From: Ahaetulla prasina
Lineage: Eukaryota; Chordata; Lepidosauria; Squamata; Colubridae
Length of the DNA stretch: 64,000 bases
Reading direction: 5' to 3'
Assembly (NCBI RefSeq): GCF_028640845.1
Contig: NC_080540.1
Location: 258,216,958-258,280,957, forward strand
Below, one piece after another: positions 10,365 to 19,569 of the stretch; position 1 is the first letter of the stretch, and each line of letters begins with the position of its first letter. A program made the translations under genes and the position numbers. Under the pieces are notes generated by a model. The model did not search any database, was not told the DNA's origin, and saw nothing but the letters and a program-made list of their open reading frames with translations.

Positions 10365-10805
10365 AGCAAACATGGTTTTTTTTACACATGCTGTGCTTTC
10401 ATATTGTTTCTTGCCTTGAGATGCCAGAATTTATACACACATATGTTCAATCAATTTTGCTAATGCACAAAGAGCAGTGGCTTCTAAATAGCCTCCAATT
10501 CTTCTTCTTTAATGGTACTTAACCACTGCTGCTAAGATTTGCTAATTGCACAGTGTCACTTCTCCAATAAAATTCACCATTGGCTAAAAATACACATGCT
10601 TTATGCTCCCATCCTTTTATGTCTTGACAGCATTTAATGACCCAGAAGAAGCACAACTGGCAACAGACTGACCCAAAAAAAATACATATTATGATGGTCT
10701 ATATATCAGGAATGTTAAAAGAAGTCTTCTTTCAGTGTTAAAAAGTACTGAAAAAAAGAAACTTTAGATTTTTGAAGGTAAGCATATTGATGTGAGACAA
10801 ACATA
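10365..10805. other. non-genic stretch
   Basis: Unique-looking AT-rich DNA. No supported feature. Confidence 0.5.
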
Positions 10806-11445
10806 TTTATTTGTTTGTTTGTTTGTCAAACATGTACAAGATAGCAGGTATGAATATGAATATGGACATGAATGAAGGAAATGGATACAAATAAATGGGA
10901 ACAGTAGGTCAGGGACAGTAGGCACACTGGTGCACTTATGCATGCCCCCTTTACGGACCTCTTAGGAATGGGGTGAGGTCCATGGTAGACAGTTTAAGGT
11001 TGAAGCTATGAAGGTCTGAGGATATAACAACGGAGTCAGGTAGAGCATTCCAATTGTTGACCACTCTGTTGCTGAAGTCGTATTTTCTGCAATCGAGTTC
11101 GGAGCGGTTTACCTTGAGTTTGTATTGATTGATGTATTAATGAGTTTGAAGCTGAAGAAGTCATTGACAGGTAAGATGTTGTAGCAGACAATTTTGTGTA
11201 CTATGCTTAGATCAGACTGCAGGGGGCACAGTTTCAGATTGTCCAAGGCCAAAATTTCAAGCCTGGTGGCATAAGGCATTCTATTGTGAGCAGAGGAGTG
11301 GAGTACACGTCTCGTGAAATACAGTACCTCTGGACCCGCTCAATCGTATTAACGTCCAATATACAGTGCGGATTCCAGGCAGATTAGCTGTATTCATCTG
11401 AGAATTAATCTGGCACAAGTTTTGTATGCACACGTTTGTGCTACC
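10806..11445 (-). mobile_element. family-A LINE 3' part
   Basis: Minus strand, parallel to 46246-46870 and to the plus-strand copy at 18640-19455. Recognisable pieces: RT C-terminal region ending before a CCTAAGAGG block, GTGCCTACTGTCCCTGACC, and the tail GTACATGTTTGACAAAC followed by AAATAAATA. Numerous stops. The 68-codon minus-strand frame at 11281-11487 is a remnant or incidental. Confidence 0.75.
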
Positions 11446-11696
11446 ATTATTAAAGTTAAGAGTCTCAGGTAGTTCTATCCATACCATAAATTTCTTGGTT
11501 TGGTAAGTTAATAAATAAGATAATAAACAGTTCCCATTGCTTAAAAAAAAAAAATCTAGTACATGCAGCGAGAAGCCTTCAGTGCATCTGAATTGCAGGA
11601 GATATACTTAGGAGACAACATAATCATTTAAAAAAAAATCTTGACAGCTGAGTTGAAGCTGTCATTTTTATTAATGTAAGTTATTAATATAAGTGA

Positions 11697-11800
11697 TTGA
11701 CTGATTTATTATATGCCATCAAGTCATTGTCAGCTCTTAGTAACTACATAGATGGACTTTCTTCAGAATAATCTGCCCTTGCCTGGTCTTTCAGATGTTT
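11697..11800 (-). mobile_element. RTE-like LINE 3' fragment
   Basis: Minus strand reads CCATCTATGTAGTTACTAAG, AGCTGACAATGACTTGATGGCATATAATAAATCA, parallel to the end of the RTE-like fragment at 53520-53915 (GGTCACTAAGAATCAACAGT, GACTTGATGGCACATA, AATCAATCAA). Only the extreme 3' end is present. Confidence 0.5.
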
Positions 11801-11908
11801 TAACAGAACATCCATTTGCATTGTAACTGCATTGTAATTTCATTATTACATAATGAAATTAGGGGATATTATCCTTTCTCTTAAACTAAGTTCTATGAGT
11901 ATATAGAG

Positions 11909-12043
11909 CAAGGGTCTCCAACCTTGGTCCCTTTAAGACTTGTGGACTTCAACTCCCAGAGTTCCTCAGCCAGCTTTGCTGGCTGAGGGACTCTGGGAGT
12001 TGAAGTCCACAAGTCTTAAAGGGACCAAGGTTGGAGACCCCTG
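11909..12043. mobile_element. palindromic hAT MITE, copy 1 (135 bp)
   Basis: Nearly perfect palindrome: outer arm CAAGGGTCTCCAACCTTGG, inner arm TGGACTTCAACTCCCAGAG, centre CAGCCAGCTTTGCTGGCTG, then the arms in reverse. A perfect 8-bp target duplication ATATAGAG lies at 11901-11908 and 12044-12051. Same family as 50121-50234 and 51522-51669. RNA through it would fold into a hairpin of about 60 bp. Confidence 0.9.
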
Positions 12044-12381
12044 ATATAGAGGATTTCCAATTTAATTATATATTCCTATCGTTTTCTTCTCTCTTACTCC
12101 CTTGTGAAATATAGGGCACTTTCCAGATATATGAAAGAAATTCCAGAATTTAGAATGCTACTTAGTGATGTTATGTTCAAAAGGATGACACATTTCTTAA
12201 ATTGAAGAAATTAAAGGGAACAGATTGGATCTTAGCCTGTTCTCATTTTCAATCCTCACATGAAAATCTTGGGGGGAAAAAAATTTGGATTCAGAAGAAA
12301 CTTGAAAATAATAATGAAAATAATATGAAGAGATAATTATTCCCTCCCTCCTGGGACTCTTGACTACATTCTACCATAGAT

Positions 12382-12490
12382 ACAGGTAATCTTCGACTTC
12401 CAACAATTCGCTTAGTAACAGTTCAAAATTACAACAGTATTGAAAAAAGTGACTTATGACCATTTTTCACACTTACTATTTCTATTTTAC
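12382..12490 (+). repeat. dispersed repeat of unknown class
   Basis: ACAGGTAATCTTCGACTTCC, CGCTTAGTAACAG, AAAAAAGTGACTTATGACC. A related stretch (GAAGTCCTCAACTCATGATC, TTGTTAAGTGAGC, TTTTATGACC) occurs on the minus strand at 45898-46030. Only the shared motif blocks identify it; class not determined. Confidence 0.45.
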
Positions 12491-12534
12491 ACTTCTGTAT
12501 TGTCTGCATCTCAAACTGAAGTACTCAATGACTC

Positions 12535-12725
12535 TCTAGAAGAATGCAAATGACCAGCTGTCTGCAAGGGGTATAAATCCTTCCATCCCCCACCATCCAA
12601 TTAGAGCTGAAAAAGCTTTTTGTATGAGAAATGAAACGTCATCAAAGAAAAAAAAAAGAAACTCCAGTTGTCTCTTGAAAAAGCACCTTTAAGACAACCA
12701 TGATATTGATGACTGAGAATCTCCA
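12535..12725 (+). mobile_element. second Penelope-like family (PLE-2), 3' end
   Basis: Colinear with the pieces at 30316-30469 and 30698-30800: TATAAATCCTTCCATCC, then CTGAAAAAGCTTTTTG, TATGAGAAATGAAACGTC, then a block ending GACAACCATGATATTG, ATGACTGAGAATCTCCATAG. The pattern CTGAAGA-like / stem / GAAACGTC mirrors the hammerhead-like core of P1 and P2, but with a different stem (AGCTTTT). Core at about 12607-12640. Confidence 0.6.
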
Positions 12726-14060
12726 TAGACATTAAACAATTTTGTTTCAAAATTAGCCTTCTTTATATACTAATTCCTTTATTTCTTAAAGAAATTAAAT
12801 TAGATTGATAGAATTACAAAGAGGTTTGAAAGAAAAGTTTAATTCATGTTTATGTTTCATTCAATAGTGTCTAAAGTTGAATGTCTTAATTTATACTAAA
12901 TATTTTATTATGTAGTCTTATTAGAGAGACATAATGAGAATTTAAAGTATTGGTATATTTAATATGCTCTTGTGGATAACACTGGGGAAAATAGAACATT
13001 TCAAATAGGATATTTCAGTTAGAATCTGAAATTTACTAGCATACAGGAAGGCTTACACATTATCTTTAATCCACTAAACAGTGCTAAACTCTTACTGGGA
13101 AGGAGATATTATTTTGGAATGGGAAAATAATAGTAATTTTCTCATATCTAGGATTTGTCTTTAATCTTTTCTGTAAAGAATTAACAGAACATTGTTTTAT
13201 AATGCACAAGCAAATCTCAACTTATCTACCCGCAGCAATGAAAGCTATAAAAATTAAAGATTTATACTTTATACTTTCTAACCAGATAACGGTACTCCCA
13301 AGGTAGCTAACAAGGCATTTTAGATACATAATTTTATAAAAGTAATATTTAAACAATTTTTAAAATAAAAGTACACTACCAATTATAGAATTATATTTTG
13401 GGTCAAAGTACAAATAGAGTGAAAACTGTAACAAATATATGGGAATTTTTTTCAAATTATGATATTAGATAGCTGCTACTATTCTTAAGATAGCATTTTT
13501 AAAATAGTTCAAACACTCCAAAATACACTGTGAATGCTAAATGTTTATACAGGCAGGAAGGTTTGACATTAATCTCCCACCTTGGCTTCCGTAAGTAACT
13601 ATAAAAGCATCTGGATTGCTTAAAACCTTGTACAGAATGAAACATCAAAAACAACTTTGTAGAAATAGAGATGTGAACATTTCTGAAACTCTCTGGCTTT
13701 ATTCAGGCATCTTGGATTGACAAGAAATACATGAGAGAATGTAATTCTACATCTTGGAAGAGGAAGGTCTGAAGAGATCTTCTCTAAAATTGCAAACTAC
13801 CATTGTGATTATGCCACCATGCAACTACATTCTAAATAATAAGAGGAAACGACATTTTCTCAGAAATTGCTTGGAAAGTACAAAAGCTGATAATGGGGAT
13901 TCTGTCAGTCAGTATGCTCTTGGTCTCTTTTCATGGGATTCTAATAATGTGATGTCAAAAGCATGTAAATAGGATATCAATTCCAGAAAGAATACAATCT
14001 TCAGTTTATGTACTCCTGCACAGTAATTCATGTTAATATTAAACAATTTATACAGCATAT
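12726..14060. other. non-genic stretch
   Basis: AT-rich unique DNA. The 72-codon plus frame at 13754-13972 has no recognisable domain. No repeats seen until the TA-rich run at 14060-14082. Confidence 0.5.
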
Positions 14061-14082
14061 AAATATATACATATATATATAT

Positions 14083-15035
14083 GTAGGTCTTTGGTGGTTC
14101 AGGTTTTCTTCCGCGTAAAATTGGAAGTGTCTTGGCGACGTTTCGACGAAGTTTCATTCGTCATCTTCAGGCTGGTGTTTTCTGCTTCGTGCTTCTAGGA
14201 GCAATGTGTGATCGCAGCTGTTTCTTCCTTTTAACTGTTAGTAGGAGTTTGAACTGATTGGTTGGGAGCTTGGCCGTGTTCTGATTGGGTGGAGGTGTGT
14301 TCTGATTGGTTGGGGGTTTGGCTGTGCTCTGATTGGCTGGGGGTGTGTTCTGTTTGGGTGGGGGGGCTTGTTTGTGCTCAGGTTAGTCTGAGTTGCAGGG
14401 GGATTTGAGTTGGTGAGCTGCATAGGTGTTGTTTGGCTTCACGTTCGTGGTCATGCTACATCTTCATGGTGGGTGTCAGTCTGCTGCATGTATGGATTGG
14501 AGGGGTTTGAAATGGCTAATGAAGCAGCTGCGGTCTGGCTTCTGGTCCGTGGTTGTGCTTCATCATCGGTGTGGGTTTGAGTTCGCTTTCCGCATGGATG
14601 TGTGGTGGTGACATACTGTGTGGCACTCGTAAGCATGGGTCTTGCGTCATTCTTCATGTTAGGGACTCATTTGTCGATAAGGGCGGGTTTCCAAATGGCT
14701 GGTAGGCGAGAGGTATCAACTCATTTATTCATGCTGTGTGTGCGTTTTCTATCTCGATGGCTTCTCTGATTATTCTGTTGTTAAAGTGTTCAGTTTTGGC
14801 AATAGTTCTGGTATTTTTAAAGTCAATTTTATGTCCTCTGTGGCTTTAAGGTGTTGGATCAGGGAAGAAGTTGGTTCCTCTTTTCTCACTGAGTTATTAT
14901 GTTCCTCAATGCGTGCACTTATTTTTCTGTTGGTTTGTCCGATGTATGTGGTGCTGCAGGCGGTGCATGGGATTTCATATATTCCTTGATTTTCTAACTC
15001 AATTTTGTCTTTGGGGTTTCTTAGGATGGTGGATA
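14083..15035 (-). mobile_element. Penelope P2, left half (minus)
   Basis: Minus-strand 3' part of the same Penelope family as P1: GIY-YIG domain (PCTACSTTYIGQTNRK, SARIEEHNNS), C-terminal Pro/Gln-rich region over the CCAATCAG minisatellite (about 14240-14400), hammerhead-like core, then the tail to GTAGGTCTTTGG at 14083. It stops abruptly at 15035 after ATCCACCATCCTAAGAAACC (minus strand). There the right half (plus) begins, so the two halves lie head to head. Small indels break the frame. Confidence 0.85.
14134..14172 (-). ncRNA. hammerhead-like motif, P2 left arm
   Basis: Minus strand: GC-CTGAAGA-T, stem II GACGAA/TTCGTC fully paired with a short loop (TGAAAC), then GAAACGTC and GCC. All invariant positions of the CUGANGA...GAAA core are kept, with a self-complementary ACGT as minimal stem III and C at the predicted cleavage position. 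One of the two best copies in the window. Confidence 0.6.
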
Positions 15036-15036
15036 G

Positions 15037-16275
15037 GGAGCCATTGGACACACCATCTACCAGAAGAAAACACACACAAACTGCTATCTGCACTCACTCT
15101 CATACCACCACCCAGCACAGATCAACTCCGTAGCCAAGACAAACATCTCCAGAACAAAACGCTTAGCTGACGAACAACACCTAAAAACCGAACTACACAC
15201 TGTCACCAATGTACTAACATCCAATGGATTCCAAAGAAATAAGATTACCAAACTAATCCATAATTAAATCCCCACTAAAATCCAAGACAGAGAACAAGAA
15301 AAAGGCAAAGCCCTCAGACAGGTACCACAGACAGAATCAGCAAGATCGTCCACAAACACAACATCAAGACAGCATTCTGCACAAACCGAAAAATATCCAC
15401 CATCCTAAGAAAACCCAAAGACAAAATTGAGTTAGAAAATCAAGGAGTATATGAAATCCCATGCACTACCTGCAGCACTACATACATCGGACAAACCAAC
15501 AGAAGAATAAGTGCACACATTGAAGAACATAAGAACTCAGTCAAAAAAGAGGAACCAACTTCTTCCCTGGTCCAACACCTTAAAGCCACAGGACACAAAA
15601 TTGATTTTAAAAATACCAGAACTATCGCCAAAACTGAACACTTTAACAACAGAACAATCAGAGAAGCCATCGAGATAGAAAAACATCCACACAGCATGAA
15701 TAAACGAGATGATACCTCCCGCCTACCAGCCATTTGGAAACCCACCCTTATCGACAAACGAGTCCTTAACATGAAGAATGATGCAAGACCCACGCTCACG
15801 AGTGCCACACAGCATGTCACCACCACACATCCATGCAGAAAGCGAACTCAAACCCACACCGATGATGAAGCATGACCACGGACCAGAAGCCAGACCGCAG
15901 CTGCATCATTAGCCATTTCAAACCCCTTCAATCCATACATGCAGCAGACTGACACCCACCATGAAGATGTAGCACAACCACGAACGCAAAGCCAAGCAAC
16001 AGCAATGCAGCTCACCAGCTTAAATCCCCCTGCATCTCAGACCAACCTGAGCACAACCAAGCCCCCCCCAAACAGAACACACACCCAGCCAATCAGAGCA
16101 CAGCCAACCCCACCAGCCAATCAGAGCACAGCCAAACCCCCAACCAATCAGAACACACCTCCACCCAATCAGAACACAGCCAAGCTCCCAACGAATCAGT
16201 TCAAACCCCCACTAGCAGTTAAAAGGAAGAAACAGCTGCGATCACACATTTCTCCTAGAAGCACGAATCTGTAAA
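15037..16275 (+). pseudogene. Penelope ORF fragment: RT end and GIY-YIG endonuclease
   Basis: From 15037: GAIGHTIYQKKTHTNCYLHS, HHPAQINSV, RTKRLADEQHLKTELHT (RT C-terminal region; the THT.CYL and HHPAQ motifs are typical of Penelope). A stop and small deletion near 15262-15330 shift the frame. From 15414: PKDKIELENQGVYEIPC, CTTCSTTYIGQTNRR, ISAHIEEHKNS, then REAIEIEKHP with the conserved Glu. The frame continues into the minisatellite-encoded Pro/Asn/Gln tail and stops at about 16272-16274, just before the hammerhead-like core. One TGA at 15873-15875 is a likely CpG decay (CGA in P1). One catalytic-region Arg is changed to His (ISAHI against ISARI). Confidence 0.8.
16066..16215 (+). repeat. 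CCAATCAG minisatellite inside the Penelope ORF
   Basis: Four exact CCAATCAG units start at 16089, 16117, 16144 and 16165, with a decayed fifth (ACGAATCAG) near 16192, in repeats of about 21-28 bases (CCAATCAGARCACAGCCAA). In frame this gives NQSTAKPP/NQNTAKLP repeats. Equivalent arrays lie in P1 (about 6705-6800, minus) and the P2 left half (about 14245-14345, minus). CCAATCAG is the NF-Y consensus, so a promoter role is possible; that is inference. Confidence 0.75.
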
Positions 16276-16281
16276 CACCTA

Positions 16282-16320
16282 GCCTGAAGATGACGAATGG
16301 GATTTCGTCGAAACGTCGCC
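16282..16320 (+). ncRNA. hammerhead-like motif, P2 right arm
   Basis: GC-CTGAAGA-T, stem II GACGAA/TTCGTC with loop TGGGAT, GAAACGTC, GCC. All core positions are intact, as in the motif at 14134-14172, which lies in the opposite orientation. The stop codon of the Penelope ORF is only a few bases upstream. Confidence 0.6.
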
Positions 16321-16380
16321 AAGACACTTCCAATTTTATGCGGGAGAAAACCCGAATAACCAAAGATAGATATATATATA

Positions 16381-16927
16381 GTTCTGTTTCCCTCCCCCAA
16401 TACCCCCAACAAAGATTCAGTCAAAGGCCTTCTCTTCTAATTTATTTACATAGATAAATGTCCTGGCCACGTCTACCCACGGGCCTGCCAAGTGTCTGGA
16501 GATAACAAGGAAATTATAGATAAGGCCAGAATTACTCAGGAATATATTCTTCCCTCCATTGATACAGTTTGCCCATGCAAATTCATTGCTTTGTCCAAGA
16601 CAAAAAACCAGGAAGTTCCGCCTCCTATTTATAGTCTCTACAGATGTCACTGCATGACCATCATTCTTTGGCTTTGTCCCAATGCTTCCTCTGCTGCGCA
16701 CGCCGGTCACGTCTGCGCAGTCTTGCATCACTCCAAAACTGTTCTTGAGGCGTTGCCAAATCAGAAGAAGGCTCGGAAGAATCAGGCCTTGCCGGCCCCT
16801 CCTCCTCCCTTTGGGTGGGTGCCAGGGAGGGAGAGGGCCCAAGAGAAGCAGGCCTTGCCAGATCTTCTCCCTCACTTTCTGAATCATCCGAGTCCAGGAG
16901 TCCGGGTCCAGGAACCTGGGTCACAAC
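16381..16927 (-). mobile_element. LTR (about 545 bp) inserted in a Penelope TA tail
   Basis: Minus strand starts TGTTGTGACCCAGGTTCC (16927) and has a TATA box (TATAAATAG, 16626-16634). The other end lies near 16381-16386 (AAACA, or AAACAGAAC). The start TGTTGTGACC and GC-rich upstream part resemble LTR-B. It sits in a TA run, so the flanking TATAT on both sides fits a target duplication but proves nothing. Frames of 156-177 codons over it are in LTR sequence and have no retroviral domain. No internal region is present: a solo LTR. Confidence 0.65.
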
Positions 16928-16953
16928 ATATATATATATATTTATTTATTTAT

Positions 16954-17115
16954 TCGCGGGTGTTTGTATGTAGGTCTTTGGTTATTCGGGTTTTCTCCCC
17001 CGTAAAATTGGAAGTGTCTTGGTGACCTTTCGACGAAATCCCATTCATCATCTTCAGGCTAGGTGTTTACAGCTTTTTACGCAGGAGAAAACCCAAATAA
17101 CCAAAGACCTACAGA
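16954..17115. mobile_element. collapsed inverted Penelope P3 (162 bp)
   Basis: A minus-strand arm (16954-17071: GTAGGTCTTTGGTTATTCGG, tail, hammerhead-like core, ACCTAGCC) is joined directly to a plus-strand tail fragment (17072-17115: CTTTTTACGCAGGAGAAAAC, AAATAACCAAAGACCTACAG). All coding sequence is lost. The core at 17021-17059 has GAAAGGTC instead of GAAACGTC, which destroys the palindromic stem III. Ends in a GATA array. Confidence 0.7.
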
Positions 17116-17160
17116 TAGATAGATAGATAGATAGAGATAGATAGAGATAGATATATATCT
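17115..17160. repeat. (GATA)n microsatellite
   Basis: GATA repeats with interruptions at the outer end of P3. GATA arrays are abundant in snakes, especially on W chromosomes, but this short array says nothing about chromosome identity. Confidence 0.8.
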
Positions 17161-17644
17161 CAACAGTGCAATCCTAAAAACACAGAGAGCCAAACTACAT
17201 ATGATATTAATCATTCTTGTAATTTAAATGGAATATCACAAGGGGAAAACAAATGGACAGGTCTATAAACTAGAAGTTAGGATAGTCTTTTCTGCATTAC
17301 AATCTCAAACTTGGAATGAATCAATTTTTTTAAAAAAATCCCTTGTCACCTCTATGGGTGGTATGTGCTTCCTTAATTTTCATGTTTCTATCAAACGCCT
17401 GTGAGTTGAGGAAAAGGAGAGAAGAGAGGAGAGGAATATGACCTAGAAGAATAAATACACGTGATACCGTACAATACATATAAAGGTAAGACTACAAATG
17501 TCCAAAAATTATCTTCTAATAAGTGAATGCAATTATCTGAAGCTTTAGCTGCCTTTGTATCAACCCAGAGTCCAGTGTATCACAACAACAAAGTCCCATA
17601 AATACTGTTATATAGAAACTTATTGGTACTAAGCAGCAATGAAG

Positions 17645-17988
17645 GGATGTGGTGGCTCAGTGGCTGAGATGAAAGGTCGGCGGTTTAGCGGTTCGAATCC
17701 CTGGTGCCGCGTAATGGGCTGAGCTCCAATTACTTGTCCAAGCTTCTGCCAACCTAGCAGCTCGAAAGCACATAAAAATGCAAGTAGAAAAATAGTGACC
17801 ACCTTTGGTGGGAAAGTAACAGTGTTCCATGCACCTTTGGCATTTAGTCATGCCAGCCACATGACCACGGAGATGTCTTCGGACAGCACTGGCTCTTCAA
17901 CTTTGAAACAGAGATGAGCACACCGCCCCCTAGAGTTGGGAACGACTAGCACATATGTACGAGGGAAACTTTTACCTTTACTTTTAAG
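17645..17988 (+). mobile_element. Sauria-type SINE, copy 1
   Basis: tRNA-like head (GGTGGCTCAGTGGCTGAGA for box A; GGTTCGAATCC for box B), then the body TAATGGGCTGAGCTCC, ATTACTTGTCC, CTTCTGCC, CACCTTTGGTGGGAAAGTAA, ACATGACCACGGAGATGTC, TTTGAAACAGAGATGAGCAC, and a 3' end CTTTTACCTTTACTTTT. The 3' tail matches the BovB-like (ACCTTT)n type of Sauria SINEs. Pol III promoter boxes are readable; the copy is moderately diverged. It also occurs at 52624-52980 and 56852-57205. Confidence 0.8.
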
Positions 17989-17994
17989 CAGCAA

Positions 17995-18585
17995 TAAAAC
18001 CCATTTTTACCACAACGGAATGATTCCACTTTCAGCTTTATTGGGCAGAGATTAAGTTCTAACTAACAAAATCTCTCTCTTTCTCTTAAAATAAAATGAG
18101 GGAGGTGCACTTCTAAAATCCTTCAATTTGCAATTACCTTTGTTTGGTATGTTGAAATGCAGAAACGTTCATCCAATAAGGGTAGAACTGTGTCAGGAAA
18201 TTGCCTGCAGTGCACATTCTTTGTGCTTTAATAGGAAAGGCCTCAAACAGAAAGGTTTTTCCGTGAACTGTTACAGAAATGCTCTTCAGCAGCAGCCCTT
18301 TGCTTTTATCCTAGTGGATTAGCCCTTTCTGAATGCAGCATTTCTGTAATTGAATCAAGTTATTTCCTCTGGAAGACATGAAATATTGCCTGACTGTACA
18401 ACAAATACAACAAATTCTTTCAGGCATAGAGTGTTTGTGTTTGTACCTTTGTATGTCTGTATTTGTATGTCTGCACATACGCAAATTTTTTTAGATCTGA
18501 TGTTAATATTATACATTAACATTATATTTTAATATAATATCTTTTTTTAAGCATCCTTCCTCTGTGTTTCATTAACTTTCTGGAA
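17995..18585. other. non-genic stretch
   Basis: No supported feature. Short frames only. Confidence 0.5.
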
Positions 18586-18640
18586 ATAGAATCCAATCTG
18601 GGTTACTTACCAGGACCAGAGATTTAGTCTTCCGAGGTTT
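18586..18640 (+). repeat. left arm of an inverted repeat bracketing a LINE
   Basis: GAATCCAATCTGGGT...ACCAGAGATTTAGTCTTCC. The reverse complement of 19500-19560 reads GAATCCAATATGGGTCTGTC, then ACCAGAGGTTTAGTCTTCC. The two arms are about 50 bases and lie either side of the family-A LINE. Confidence 0.6.
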
Positions 18641-19455
18641 TGGACCATACATACTAGATGGACATTACCTTACAGACGACCCCATTCCTGTTAAAGACCT
18701 CAGCGTTTTCATGTCAAATGATCTAAGAGCCAAAGCCCACTGCAACTACATAGCAAAAAAAGCTCTAAGAGTTGTAAACCTAATCTTGCGTAGCTTCTTT
18801 TCCAAAAACACCACACTACTAACCAGAGCATATAAAACATTTGCTAGACCAATTCTAGAATACAGCTCGCCTGTTTGGAACCCTCACCACATCTCTGACA
18901 TCAATACAATTGAATGTCCAGAAATATTTTACAAGAAGAGTTCTCCATTCCTCTGAAAACAACAAAATACCTTATCCCACCAGACTTGAAATCCTAGGCT
19001 TAGAAAACTTGGAACTCCGTAGCCTTCGACAAGACCTAAGGTTAACTCACAGAATCATCTATTGTAATGTCCTTCCTGTTAAAGACTACTTCAGCTTCAG
19101 TTGCAATAATACTAGAGCAACCAATAGATTTAAACTTAATGTCAACCGCTTTAATCTAGATTGCAGAAAATATGACTTCTGTAACAGAATCATCAGTGCT
19201 CGGAATACTTTACCTGACTCTGTGGTCTCTTCCCATAATCCTAAAATCTTCAACCAAAAACTGTCTACTATTGACCTCACCCCATTCCTAAGGGGACCAT
19301 AAGGGGCGTGCCTAAGCGCACAAAACGTGCCTACCGTTCCTGTCCTATTGTTTTTCTTTTCTTCTTCCTATATACATATATGCTTATACCTCTTTATATT
19401 TACCCATATATGTGTTTACATATATTGTTATGACAAAATAAATAAATAAATAAAT
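18640..19455 (+). mobile_element. family-A CR1/Jockey-group LINE, 3' part
   Basis: C-terminal half of an RT protein in two frames: VKDLSVFMSNDLRAKAHC, AKKALRVVNLILRSF, TRAYKTFARPILEYSSPVWN (18711-18956), then PYPTRLEILGLENLELRS, RQDLRLTHRIIYCNVLP, ending FLRGP and stop (18910-19302). One frameshift near 18940 and a damaged IEC in place of IE.VQ. Then the family 3' UTR (GGGGCGTGCCTAAG, GTGCCTACCGTTCCTGTCC) and TTATGACAAAATAAATAAATA. Palm motifs are missing by 5' truncation. Confidence 0.85.
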
Positions 19456-19456
19456 G

Positions 19457-19560
19457 ATGGAGCCCATCTTTCGGGAACGTCTGAAGATAGACTCCAGCAC
19501 TAGTCTGAAAGCTTGGAAGACTAAACCTCTGGTCCCAGTGACAGACCCATATTGGATTCT
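19457..19560 (-). repeat. right arm of the inverted repeat, with a Penelope-3'-end look
   Basis: Reads TGGAGCCCATCTTTCGGG, AACGTCTGAAGATAGACTCC, then CTTGGAAGACTAAACCTC, the inverted partner of 18586-18640. The GGGAACGTCTGAAGAT string is reminiscent of Penelope 3' ends, but I cannot fit a full hammerhead core to it. Confidence 0.4.
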
Positions 19561-19569
19561 GCAACATTA

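Larger units (their letters stand above)
15036..16366 (+). mobile_element. Penelope P2, right half (plus)
   Basis: Plus-strand 3' part of the Penelope family, reaching further upstream than the left half. It begins in the RT C-terminus, goes through the GIY-YIG domain, the CCAAT minisatellite and the hammerhead-like core, and ends in the tail at 16366 (ATAACCAAAGAT), followed by a TA run. With 14083-15035 it forms one inverted composite of about 2.3 kb with both tails facing out. Confidence 0.85.

Noticed and set aside
16417..17025. 156- and 177-codon frames on both strands
   Set aside because: They lie in LTR sequence with TG start, TATA box and ACAACA end; GC content explains their openness.
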